DNA of 60,692 nucleotides from Myxococcales bacterium (lineage in GTDB: Bacteria; Myxococcota_A; Polyangia; Haliangiales; Haliangiaceae). A program made the position numbers and the translations under genes. Location: contig CANKMW010000054.1 in the NCBI GenBank assembly GCA_947483555.1, positions 1 to 60,692 on the forward strand, given 5' to 3'. This document shows, one piece after another, positions 8,288-22,589 of the stretch. Under the pieces are notes generated by a model. It saw only the letters and a program-made list of their open reading frames with translations, did no database searches and was not told the origin of the DNA. Positions within the stretch are counted from its first letter, which is position 1, and the number at the start of each line of letters is the position of its first letter.

Positions 8288-8303
8288 TACTACACATGTA
8301 GTA
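8288..8303. promoter_or_regulatory. palindrome between lolA and gpmI
   Basis: TACTAC, four-base ACAT, GTAGTA: a perfect 6-bp inverted repeat in an AT-rich pocket of otherwise GC-rich DNA, flanked by GGCCC and GGGCC that could extend a stem. It lies about 30 nt before the gpmI ATG and after the lolA stop, so it may be an operator, a promoter element or a weak terminator. Confidence 0.35.
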
Positions 8304-8334
8304 GAGTGGGCCGGATGCTAGGGTTCGTGACCGC

Positions 8335-10541
<2,207 letters not shown>

Positions 10542-10562
10542 CGGGCGACCGCGGGCACGCGG

Positions 10563-11588
10563 TCACAGCAGTGGCGCCAGCTCGGCGGCGGCCGGGAACA
10601 ACCCGAAGATGCCGCCGGTGTGCACGAAGACGATGCGCTCGCCGAAGCGGCCGCGATCGCGGGCCAGCTCGGTGACCATGCCGTGGAACGCCTTGCCGGT
10701 GTAGACCGGATCGAGCACGACGCCGTCGCGGCGGCAGACGTCGCGGAGCGTGACCAGCTCGGCCGGCTGGCTGCGGGCGTAGCCCAGCCCGACGTAGCCG
10801 TCGACGACGTCGAGCTCCTCGGGCGCGATCGCGGCCGGCAGCGACCAGCGCGCGGTCATGTCGGCGCAGATGCGGCTGATGACGCGCACGAAGTAGGCGC
10901 GATCGTCGCACACGTTGACCGCCGCGACCCGGACGCCGCGCTCGGGTAGACCGAGCAACTTGGCGCCCAGCGCCAGCCCGGCGGCGGTGCCGCCCGAGCC
11001 GCACGCGAACACGATCGTGGTCGGGCGCGCCGGCAAGGTCGCCAGATCGTCGGCCAGCTCGGCGGCGCAGGCGACGTAGCCCCACGACCCCATCGCGTTC
11101 GAGCCGCCCTCGGGGATGACGTACGGGCGGCCGCCGGCGGCGCGCACGGTCGCCGCCTCCTCCTCCATGATCGCGTTGCGCTTGGCCCAGTCGGGACGCG
11201 AGATCCAGCGCACCGTCGCGCCCGCCAGGCGGTCGAGCAGGATGTTGCCGGTGGCCGGCGGTGGCGCCGCCGGATCGTCGGTGCGCAGCACCACGCGCGA
11301 CGCCAGGCCGGCGCGGGCGGCGGCCAGCGCGGTGGCCCGGCAGTGGTTGGATTGCTCGCCGCCGCAGGTGATCACGGTGTCGGCGCCTTGATCCTGGGCC
11401 TCGGCGAGCAGGAACTCGAGCTTGCGCACCTTGTTGCCCGACAGCTCGGCGCCGGTCAGGTCGTCGCGCTTGATCAGCACCTCGACGCCGAGCACCGCGC
11501 TGGTGCGCGGCATGGGCTCGAGCGGCGTGCCGGCACGAGCGAGCTGGAGCTTGCGCGGGTACGGCAGGCGGGTGCGGACCAGGCTCAT
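10563..11588 (-). CDS. PLP-dependent D-cysteine desulfhydrase / ACC-deaminase family enzyme
   Basis: A 341-residue fold-type II PLP enzyme. IKRDDLTGAELSGNKVRKLEF contains the Schiff-base Lys, TCGGEQSNHCRATALAAA is the Ser/Asn phosphate-side motif, and FACGSGGTAAGLALG is the phosphate-binding glycine loop. The family degrades D-cysteine to pyruvate, H2S and NH3, or opens 1-aminocyclopropane-1-carboxylate; sequence alone does not decide between them. The C-terminal IVFVHTGGIFGLFP closes the fold. Length is normal. Confidence 0.9.
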   Translation of the reverse strand: MSLVRTRLPYPRKLQLARAGTPLEPMPRTSAVLGVEVLIKRDDLTGAELSGNKVRKLEFLLAEAQDQGADTVITCGGEQSNHCRATALAAARAGLASRVVLRTDDPAAPPPATGNILLDRLAGATVRWISRPDWAKRNAIMEEEAATVRAAGGRPYVIPEGGSNAMGSWGYVACAAELADDLATLPARPTTIVFACGSGGTAAGLALGAKLLGLPERGVRVAAVNVCDDRAYFVRVISRICADMTARWSLPAAIAPEELDVVDGYVGLGYARSQPAELVTLRDVCRRDGVVLDPVYTGKAFHGMVTELARDRGRFGERIVFVHTGGIFGLFPAAAELAPLL

Positions 11589-11618
11589 CGCGCCGACTCT
11601 ACTACGCGCCGGGCCGCC

Positions 11619-12124
<506 letters not shown>

Positions 12125-12196
12125 GCCACCAGTCTACGACGAGGTGTGGTGACGAGATCGAATGCGGAGCCCGGTTCGCGTGTTAGATGTGAGGTG

Positions 12197-13021
12197 ATGT
12201 ATCGCTGGTTGGTGGTCGCTGCCCTGGCGACCGGGCTCGTCTGGCCGGTCGGCTCGCCGTCGATCGCCCGCGGCGAGGGCTGGCCGTCACCGGCCGCGGG
12301 CCAGACGATCTCGGGCGACCCCGAGGTGATCTTCACGTTCGACGACGGTCCCGACCCGCGCAGCACCAGCAAGGTGCTCGACACCCTGGCCGCGCACCGG
12401 GTGCAGGCGATCTTCTTCCTGGTCGGCTGGCGCTTCCAGCGCGGCGACCTCGCCGGCAGCCGCGTCCTGCTCGCCCGCATGCTCGACGACGGTCACGTGG
12501 TCGCCAACCACACGATCACCCACGCCCAGCTGTGTGGCCTGACGCCGGAGCAACTCGACCGCGAGATCGCCGGGGCCCGCGACCTGCTCGAGCGCGAGGC
12601 GGCCATGCGGGTGCCGTGGTTCCGCACCCCGTACGGCGCCTACTGCGGCCGCCTCCTCGACGGGCTGGCCCGCAATGGCGTCCAGCACTTTCACTGGGAC
12701 ATCGATCCGCAGGAGTGGCAAGGCAAGTCGGCCAAGTCGACGGCGGCGTACGTCATCCGTCACCTCGCGCGCCTGCAGGGGCGGGCCGTGCTGCTGATGC
12801 ACGACACCAAGCCCGCGACCGCCGCCGCGCTGCCCGAGATCCTGGCCTGGATGGACAGCGAGAACGCGCGACGCAAGGCGATCGGCCGGCGTCAGATCCG
12901 GGTGATCTCGGGGCCCGAGCTGGCCGCCGAGCGCGTCAAGCCGACCCTCGACTGGCTCGCGACCGCGGTCGCCTCCGGCCCGACCCGGCTCGGCGGTGTG
13001 CTCGCCGGCAGCATCCCTTGA
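12197..13021 (+). CDS. secreted polysaccharide deacetylase (NodB/CE4 family)
   Basis: A 274-residue protein. ATG 12197 is chosen because a GAGGTG sits just upstream and it yields a clean signal peptide (MYRWLVVAALATGLVWPVG). The CE4 motifs are TFDDGPDPRST (metal Asp), NHTITHAQL (metal His pair), WFRTPYGAYC, then WDIDPQEWQG and LMHDTK. It likely removes acetyl groups from peptidoglycan or another N-acetylated polysaccharide in the envelope. All catalytic motifs are present. Confidence 0.9.
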   Translation: MYRWLVVAALATGLVWPVGSPSIARGEGWPSPAAGQTISGDPEVIFTFDDGPDPRSTSKVLDTLAAHRVQAIFFLVGWRFQRGDLAGSRVLLARMLDDGHVVANHTITHAQLCGLTPEQLDREIAGARDLLEREAAMRVPWFRTPYGAYCGRLLDGLARNGVQHFHWDIDPQEWQGKSAKSTAAYVIRHLARLQGRAVLLMHDTKPATAAALPEILAWMDSENARRKAIGRRQIRVISGPELAAERVKPTLDWLATAVASGPTRLGGVLAGSIP

Positions 13022-13039
13022 TCCCATGCTAAGGTGCGT

Positions 13040-13055
13040 CCCGGCCGCGGCCGGG
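13040..13055. promoter_or_regulatory. 16-bp perfect palindrome before astA
   Basis: CCCGGCCGCGGCCGGG lies 7 nt before the astA ATG (13063) and after the deacetylase stop. It could be an operator site or form a hairpin blocking the astA start region, which lacks a good Shine-Dalgarno. Chance palindromes are commoner in GC-rich DNA, so support is modest. Confidence 0.35.
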
Positions 13056-13062
13056 TGCGCGC

Positions 13063-14084
<1,022 letters not shown>

Positions 14085-14088
<4 letters not shown>

Positions 14089-14675
14089 GGCGTGCGCTGC
14101 TGGCGCTCGGCTGCGCGGTCGGGTTCGGCTGCGACGCCCCGGCCCGCGCTCAGGGCAGCGGCTCGGCCGCGCTCGCGCCGGCGCCGGCGCCGGTCGCGGC
14201 GCCAGGCGGTGCGGACGATGCGACCGCGCCGGTGACGCTGCCGAAGGCCTGGCTGCCGCTGGCGGCGGTCGCCGAGGCCGGGCTCGTGGCCGCGGACCAC
14301 GGCAACGCCGCGCACCCGACGGTGGTGCGGACGTGGGGCGACGCCGGGCTGGGCTGCTTCGTCACCGTGGTCGACATCACCGGCACGCGCGCCGAGCAGG
14401 TCGCCGAGCTTGCCGCCGAGCTCGAGACCACGCTGCGCGCTGCCGTCGACGTCGAGGGGTGGGCGTTCACCGATGGCGCGGTCGCCGAGGTCACCGCCAC
14501 GATCGTGCGCGGCACGATGCGCGGCGCGCTGCGCGCCCGGTTGATCGCGGAGCCGACCGGGGTGCCACACGCCGCGGTGGCATCGTGCTTCTACAATGAT
14601 CGCGAACCGGTGCGTTGCCAGGCCGCCTGCACCACGGTGCTCTCCTCCCTCGAAGCTCCCAAGGTCACACCGTGA
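14085..14675 (+). CDS. hypothetical exported protein / lipoprotein
   Basis: GTG start overlapping the astA stop. The 196-residue product starts VRRALLALGCAVGFGC, compatible with a lipoprotein (LALGC) or ordinary signal peptide, followed by an Ala/Pro linker. The mature region (VTLPKAWLPLAAVAEAG to the C-terminus) has a TWGDAGLGCFVTVVDI stretch and paired Cys residues near the end. No family is recognised. The next gene starts with another GTGA overlap, and the two may share a fold since both look like sensory or envelope-stress ectodomains of about 150 residues. Confidence 0.6.
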
Positions 14676-15648
14676 AGCTGCCCCCGCTGGTCTCGTGGTC
14701 CACAATCGTCGCGTGGTCGGCGCTCGCGGCGCTCGTCGCTCGGCCCGCCATCGCCGACGAGCCCGCCATGCCGGAGCCGGTCGGGAAGCTGACGCCGCCG
14801 CCGGGATGGGAACCCGATCTCGGTCGTTCCGCCGGGTTCGAGATGGCGGTCGGCCGCGAGGATCACTTCGGCGGCGTCCGGGTCCACGTCAGCGCGCAGC
14901 ACCTGCGCGCGCCGTCGCCGGGTGGCATCCTGCTGACGTCGGAGGTCGCCTCCGAGGCGTTGCCCGCCGACGCCGCGGCCGCCGCGACCGCCGAGCTGCA
15001 CGGGATCCGCAGCGGCCTCGATTCGCTCGGCGACACCGTCAAGGTCGTGCGCTGGGACGTCCACGCCGACCCGGCCAGCAAGGTGACCGAAGGGCGGCTC
15101 GAATGGAGCGACGCCAGCCTCGGCACGACGTCGATCTCGCGCACGCTGGTGTTCCAGACCGGCGGCCGGCTGGTGCGCCTGAGCGCGGAGTGCATCATCG
15201 CCGCCGACGCCGGAGGGTTGCGGGCGCCGTGCGAGGCGGCGCTGGCCACCCTGACCCCGCTGGCGCCGGTGGCCACGCGCGACGCGCTGGCGGTCGCGAC
15301 CACCGCGCCCGCGGCACCGGTCGCCGACGGAGCTGCGCCGCGGCCCGGAGCGCCGGTCGGCGGCGGCGGCGGCCCGACGATCAGCGAGCGCGAAGGCGGC
15401 ATGCCGGTCACGATCGTCGTCGATTCGCCGAAGCCGAAGCGGGATCGCCGTCCGTACTACGTGGCCGGCGGCCTGGTGGTGATCCTCGCCGTGTACCTGT
15501 TCAACCGCCGCAACCGGCAGCGCGCAACGGCCGCCGCAGACGAGCCCAAGGACGAGCCCAAGGACGAGCCCAAGGACGAGCCCAAGGACGAGCCCAAGGG
15601 CGAGCCCAAGGACGAGCCCAAGGACGAGCCCAAGGACGAGGAGCGCGC

Positions 15649-15652
<4 letters not shown>
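14672..15652 (+). CDS. exported single-pass membrane protein with KDEP-repeat tail
   Basis: A 326-residue protein with an N-terminal signal peptide ending near PAIADEP. The ectodomain of about 200 residues begins KLTPPPGWEPDL, as in proteins that hold a folded domain starting PPxGW. A Pro/Ala/Gly linker and one transmembrane helix follow (YYVAGGLVVILAVYLFN, about 274-290). The C-terminal tail is made of tandem KDEP units encoded by a 12-bp repeat. Overlaps astA-side and regulator genes by four bases each. Function unknown; the acidic/basic tail would face the cytoplasm. Confidence 0.65.
15539..15640 (+). repeat. 12-bp tandem repeat encoding D-E-P-K units
   Basis: Eight full GACGAGCCCAAG units (15539-15634, one reading GGCGAGCCCAAG) plus a half unit. 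They are in frame within the preceding gene, so copy-number changes would lengthen or shorten the tail without breaking it. The repeat is nearly identical at DNA level, which points to recent expansion. Confidence 0.9.
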
Positions 15653-17115
<1,463 letters not shown>

Positions 17116-17148
17116 TCGGGGGCCGTTGTGGGGCATGATGGTCGGCGG

Positions 17149-17859
17149 ATGTGGCGCGCCCTGACCCTGGCGATGGTGGTGATGGCCGGCTGTGGGTCGT
17201 GCTCGTGCGGCGGCGGCAGTGGCAGCGGCGTCGACGCCGCCCCGTCGTGCGGCCTGCCGGCGACCGAGCAGGCGGGCGACGGCACCTACTACGATGCCAC
17301 CGGGGCCGGCAACTGCAGCTTCGAGGCCTCGCCCGGTGATCTGATGGTGGCGGCGATGAACGACGCCGACTACGCCGGCTCGGCGGTGTGCGGCCAGTGC
17401 GTCAGCGTCGATGGCCCGGATGGCTCGGTGACGGTGCGGATCGTCGATCGCTGCCCGGGCTGCAGCGCCGGTGACCTCGACCTGTCACGGGAGGCGTTCG
17501 CGCGCATCGCGCCGCTGTCGGCGGGGCGCATCCCGATCCGATGGCGCGCCGTGCCGTGCGCTGTCACCGGCCCGCTCCGCTACCGCTTCAAGGAAGGCAG
17601 CAACCCGTTCTGGGTCGCGATCCAGATCCGCAACCATCGCCATGCCATCGCCACGCTCGAGGCGCGCACCGACGCTGGCACCTGGCAGCCGATCGCGCGC
17701 GCGAGCTACAACTACTTCGTCCACACCACCGGCCTGGGCGACGGTCCGTTCCGGTTGCGGGTCACCGACGTCCACGGCCTCACCGTCGAGGACGACGCGG
17801 TGCCGCTGGGTGACGCCACCGAGGTCGCCGGCGCGGCCCAGCTCCCGGCGTGTCAGTGA
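17149..17859 (+). CDS. expansin-like lipoprotein (EXLX-type, two-domain)
   Basis: A 236-residue protein with lipobox VVMAGC and a Cys/Gly-rich linker. Domain 1 is a double-psi beta-barrel: GDGTYYDATGAGNCSFE, then CGQCVSVDGPDGSVTVRI and DRCPGCSAGDLDLS, whose Asp is the expansin/GH45-type acidic residue, followed by GRIPIRW. Domain 2 (from about 145) has the aromatic surface expected of the CBM63 half. Bacterial expansins loosen cellulose/pectin or bind peptidoglycan without hydrolysis. Membrane anchoring by a lipid is less common than secretion. ATG 17149 is the start that leaves the lipobox. Confidence 0.75.
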   Translation: MWRALTLAMVVMAGCGSCSCGGGSGSGVDAAPSCGLPATEQAGDGTYYDATGAGNCSFEASPGDLMVAAMNDADYAGSAVCGQCVSVDGPDGSVTVRIVDRCPGCSAGDLDLSREAFARIAPLSAGRIPIRWRAVPCAVTGPLRYRFKEGSNPFWVAIQIRNHRHAIATLEARTDAGTWQPIARASYNYFVHTTGLGDGPFRLRVTDVHGLTVEDDAVPLGDATEVAGAAQLPACQ

Positions 17860-18440
17860 TGCGGACCCGCGCGCTCACCACCGCCGGCGCCGCGCTCGCC
17901 GCGCTGGTGGCATGCAAGCAGGCCGGCTCGGGGAGCGGGCCGCCGCCGCGCACCGATGCGGCCGCCGCCCCGGTGGTGGTCGACGCGGCGCCCGATCCCG
18001 AGGCGGCGGAGGCTGAGCGCGTGCTGGAGGAGATGACCGCCGGCGCCATCGATGGCGGCGAGCTGATGGGCTTCGTGCCGGCGTCGCTCGCCGGCGTCGA
18101 GCGCAGCAATCGCGTCGAACAGGTGTTCGCGGTCGCCGCCGCGTACCAGCTCGACGACGGCTCCTACGCCAACCTCGACATCAAGAACTCGTTCCGGCGT
18201 GGCGGCATCGATCTGGAGGACCAGCTCATGCGCGCCTGCAAGAAGTCGGAGCCGGTCGCCGGCTACGTCGCGTGCGTCGTCATCCGCGGTGACCGCACCT
18301 CGTTCCACTGGGACCTCAAGGACCGGATCACCGTCGACCTGTCGGCGCCCGACGGCAAGCTGGCCCGCACGATGGCGAACGAGCTGCCGCTCGCCGCGCT
18401 GGCCAAGCTGTCGGCGGCGGCGACCTCGCCGGTGCCATAG
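17859..18440 (+). CDS. hypothetical lipoprotein
   Basis: A 193-residue protein whose ATG overlaps the expansin stop by one base (TGATG), so the pair is co-translated. Signal MRTRALTTAGAALAALVAC with lipobox LVAC, then a low-complexity Pro/Ala/Asp linker. The folded part (from about 55) is mixed alpha/beta with two Cys (RACKKSEP, VACVVIRG) and an LFHW-like SFHWDLKD segment. No family is recognised; it may help the expansin in the envelope. Confidence 0.6.
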   Translation: MRTRALTTAGAALAALVACKQAGSGSGPPPRTDAAAAPVVVDAAPDPEAAEAERVLEEMTAGAIDGGELMGFVPASLAGVERSNRVEQVFAVAAAYQLDDGSYANLDIKNSFRRGGIDLEDQLMRACKKSEPVAGYVACVVIRGDRTSFHWDLKDRITVDLSAPDGKLARTMANELPLAALAKLSAAATSPVP

Positions 18441-18457
18441 CAGGTTAGGATCGGCAG

Positions 18458-19795
18458 ATGCTGCGGGTCCTTGCCGCGTTGTTCGCCATCGGCGCGCTGT
18501 CCGCCGGCGACGTCGACGCGCGCGGCAGCCGGCGCGCGCGACCCAGCGCTGGCACCGAGCTCGGCCTCGCCGAGCTGTCCTGGCCCGACTCGACGCGCTC
18601 GGCAGCGGTGCGCACCGCCACCAAGGTGTACGGGAAGCCGGCTGGCAAGGGCTCGCGCCTCGGCAAGCTGGCCAAGGGTACCCGGGTGGCGTGGACCCAC
18701 ATCGTCGCCACCCGCGATCGCTGCCAGGCGTGGATGCAGATCGAGCCTCGCGGCTGGGTGTGCGTGAAGGATCTGACTCCGAGCTCGGCGCCACCGGCGG
18801 CGACGCTGGTGCCCGACCACATCGTCGCCCTGACCGAGCTGAAGGAGCTGCGCGGCATCATCCCCGCCGGCGCCCGGCCCTATGCGTCGCTGGGCGCCAT
18901 CCGTCGCGGCCGACCGTCACGCAAGCTCAAGGGCTGGACCCTGGTCCGCGAGCCGGGACCGACGGTGGTCGTCGCGGGGATCACGTACGTGAAGACCGAG
19001 CACGGATACCTGGTCGACCAGGCGGTCGAGGTCCGCCGGCCCTCGACGTTCACCGGGATCGATCTCACGGTCGCGCCGCCGCTGGTGTGGCCGTTCGCGT
19101 GGATCACGCCGCGCCACAAGGACGCGGCGGTCAGCGTGCACGCCACGCCCGCCACCGACGCCGTCGCGGTCCGCACGCTGGTGCGCCGCGATCTGGTCGC
19201 CGTGCTCGAGACCCGCGATCGCTTCGCCCGCATCGGCGTGGACGAGTGGGTCGGCCTCGCCGAGCTGCGCGTCGCGCGGCTCACCGGCCGCCCGCGCGGC
19301 GTCGCCGCCGACGAGCGCTGGATCGACGTCGATCTCGACGAGCAGGTGCTGGTCGCGTATCAGGGCGACGCGCCGGTCTACGCCACGCTCATCTCCGGCG
19401 GCCGCGGGCGCTCGACGCCGACCGGCATCCACCGCATCGCCAAGAAGATCTCGCGCACCCGCCTCAAGGCGCCCGACGTCTCGCTCGGCACCTGGGACAT
19501 GCCCGATGTCCCGTTCTCCATGCGCTTCCGCAAGTACTACGCCGTCCATGGTGCCTACTGGCACGACAGCTTCGGCAAGCCGCGCAGCCAGGGCTGCCTC
19601 AACCTGTCGCCGCGCGACGCCCGCTTCATCTTCGAGTGGTCGTACCCGCAGGTGCCCGCCGGCTGGCTCGACGCCCGCGACTACGCCGGCGGCACGCCGA
19701 TCCGCATCCGCAACCGCCGCGATCCCGAGCCGGCGTGGGCCGACTACGACAGCGAACCGCCGCCGTCGGTCCCGCTCCGCGACCTCGAGGAGTGA
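18458..19795 (+). CDS. L,D-transpeptidase (YkuD domain)
   Basis: A 445-residue exported protein with a signal peptide (MLRVLAALFAIGALSAG). Two SH3-like stretches (about 40-100 and 215-265) precede the YkuD catalytic domain from about 285 (DEQVLVAYQGDAPVYAT). The active site is HGAYWHDSFG (H364) and SQGCLNLS (Cys380), the family's H...SxGC arrangement. It would form 3-3 peptidoglycan cross-links or attach lipoproteins to peptidoglycan. Length is above the minimal 300, reflecting the extra SH3 units. Confidence 0.9.
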   Translation: MLRVLAALFAIGALSAGDVDARGSRRARPSAGTELGLAELSWPDSTRSAAVRTATKVYGKPAGKGSRLGKLAKGTRVAWTHIVATRDRCQAWMQIEPRGWVCVKDLTPSSAPPAATLVPDHIVALTELKELRGIIPAGARPYASLGAIRRGRPSRKLKGWTLVREPGPTVVVAGITYVKTEHGYLVDQAVEVRRPSTFTGIDLTVAPPLVWPFAWITPRHKDAAVSVHATPATDAVAVRTLVRRDLVAVLETRDRFARIGVDEWVGLAELRVARLTGRPRGVAADERWIDVDLDEQVLVAYQGDAPVYATLISGGRGRSTPTGIHRIAKKISRTRLKAPDVSLGTWDMPDVPFSMRFRKYYAVHGAYWHDSFGKPRSQGCLNLSPRDARFIFEWSYPQVPAGWLDARDYAGGTPIRIRNRRDPEPAWADYDSEPPPSVPLRDLEE

Positions 19796-19834
19796 GCGCG
19801 AAATGATCCAAGACCCGGTCGTCCAGAGCGATGG

Positions 19835-19925
19835 CCGAGCGCCAGCGAGGCCGAGTCGAAGGACGCACTCCGTCGAAATGCGACCTTCGACTCGGCCGCT
19901 GCGCGTCCTCGCTCAGGGCGACCGG
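19835..19925. repeat. dispersed intergenic repeat, copy 2 (imperfect inverted repeat)
   Basis: Two arms flank a 20-nt spacer between convergent genes. The left arm carries AGCGAGGCCGAGTCGAAGG, and the right arm carries CCTTCGACTCGGCCGC and ends CTCGCTCAGGGCG. The right end matches the copy at 6237. A long stem is possible, so it may also terminate both convergent transcripts. The rest of 19796-19947 holds no gene. Confidence 0.6.
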
Positions 19926-19947
19926 ATGGTGGAAGTGATCGGCTTGG

Positions 19948-20928
19948 CTAGATCGCGTCGTCGTCGAAGCCCGCCGGCGCCGAGGCCGCGGCGGTGGCAC
20001 CGGTCATGCGCGCCTCGGGATTCTCGGTGGCGCCGAGCTCGACGTAGATCCGCTTCAGGATCGGGAGCTCGGCACGCAACCGGGCCTCGATCAGATCGAC
20101 GAACTGGGTGGCGTCGCGCGCCGAGGTCGAGTCGCTGACGATGACCTTCATCCCGACCAGCACCTCCTCGGGGCCGAGGTGCATCGTGCGCATGTGGACC
20201 AGCTCCTTGACCCCGGGCGACTGCTCGATGATCTCGACCATGCGCGCCCGCTGGGCCAGCGTCACCGACTGGCCGATGAGCAGTTGCTTGGTCTTGCGGG
20301 CCAGGAAGTACGCGACCCCGAACAGCGTCACGCCGACGATGATCGAGCCCACCCCGTCCCAGACCAGGTTGCCGGTCAGCTGGCTCATCAACAGGCCACC
20401 GAACGCGGCCAGCAGGCCGACGAGCGCGGCGATGTCCTCGAACAGGACCACGATGATGACCGCGTCGCGGGCCTCGTTGATGGTCTGGCGCAACGAGCGG
20501 CCGGCCTTGAGGTGCCGGAACTCGACCACCGCCGCGCTCAGCGAATACAGCTCGAGGCAGATCGACAACCCGAGGACGATGTAGGCCACCGTCCGGCTGC
20601 CCATCTCGCCACCGGGATGGAGCACCTTGTGCACCCCCTCGTACATCGAGAACGTGGCGCCGATCGTGAACAGCGACACCGCCACGATGAAGGCCCAGAA
20701 GTAGCGCTCGGCCGCGTAGCCGAACTCGTGGATCGCATCTTCGTGCCGCGTCGCCCGCCGCATCCCCAGCAAGAGGAAGATCTGGTTCCCCGAGTCGGCC
20801 AGCGAGTGCACCGCCTCGGCCAGCATCGAGGCGGAGCGCGAGATCGAGGCCGCCACGAACTTCGCGATCGCGATGCCGAGGTTGGCGACCAGCGCCTTGA
20901 CGACGACCGACTGGGATCCGCCTGCCAT
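19948..20928 (-). CDS. cation diffusion facilitator transporter (CDF family)
   Basis: A 326-residue inner-membrane exporter for Zn2+-like divalent ions. Family patterns are SRSASMLAEAVHSLADSGNQ (metal site of helix 2), six hydrophobic helices, GVGSIIVGV, and a cytoplasmic C-terminal metal-binding domain (VKELVHMRTMHLGPEEVLVG). The VHSLAD variant of HxxxD helps the metal choice only weakly. Separated from the divergent FeS/NrfD operon by about 100 nt. Confidence 0.88.
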   Translation of the reverse strand: MAGGSQSVVVKALVANLGIAIAKFVAASISRSASMLAEAVHSLADSGNQIFLLLGMRRATRHEDAIHEFGYAAERYFWAFIVAVSLFTIGATFSMYEGVHKVLHPGGEMGSRTVAYIVLGLSICLELYSLSAAVVEFRHLKAGRSLRQTINEARDAVIIVVLFEDIAALVGLLAAFGGLLMSQLTGNLVWDGVGSIIVGVTLFGVAYFLARKTKQLLIGQSVTLAQRARMVEIIEQSPGVKELVHMRTMHLGPEEVLVGMKVIVSDSTSARDATQFVDLIEARLRAELPILKRIYVELGATENPEARMTGATAAASAPAGFDDDAI

Positions 20929-21024
20929 GTGGCCCCTAACCTAGTCCGAGCCGGGTCTCAGCGCACGCGGTCGAGCACACCGATGCGGTCGGAGACGTTC
21001 GACGTCGTGGCCCGGTTCGTGGTT

Positions 21025-22581
<1,557 letters not shown>

Positions 22582-22589
22582 GAGACGCC

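Noticed and set aside
15539..15640. Short regular direct repeats that look like a CRISPR array
   Set aside because: 12-bp units without spacers, in frame in a coding gene.
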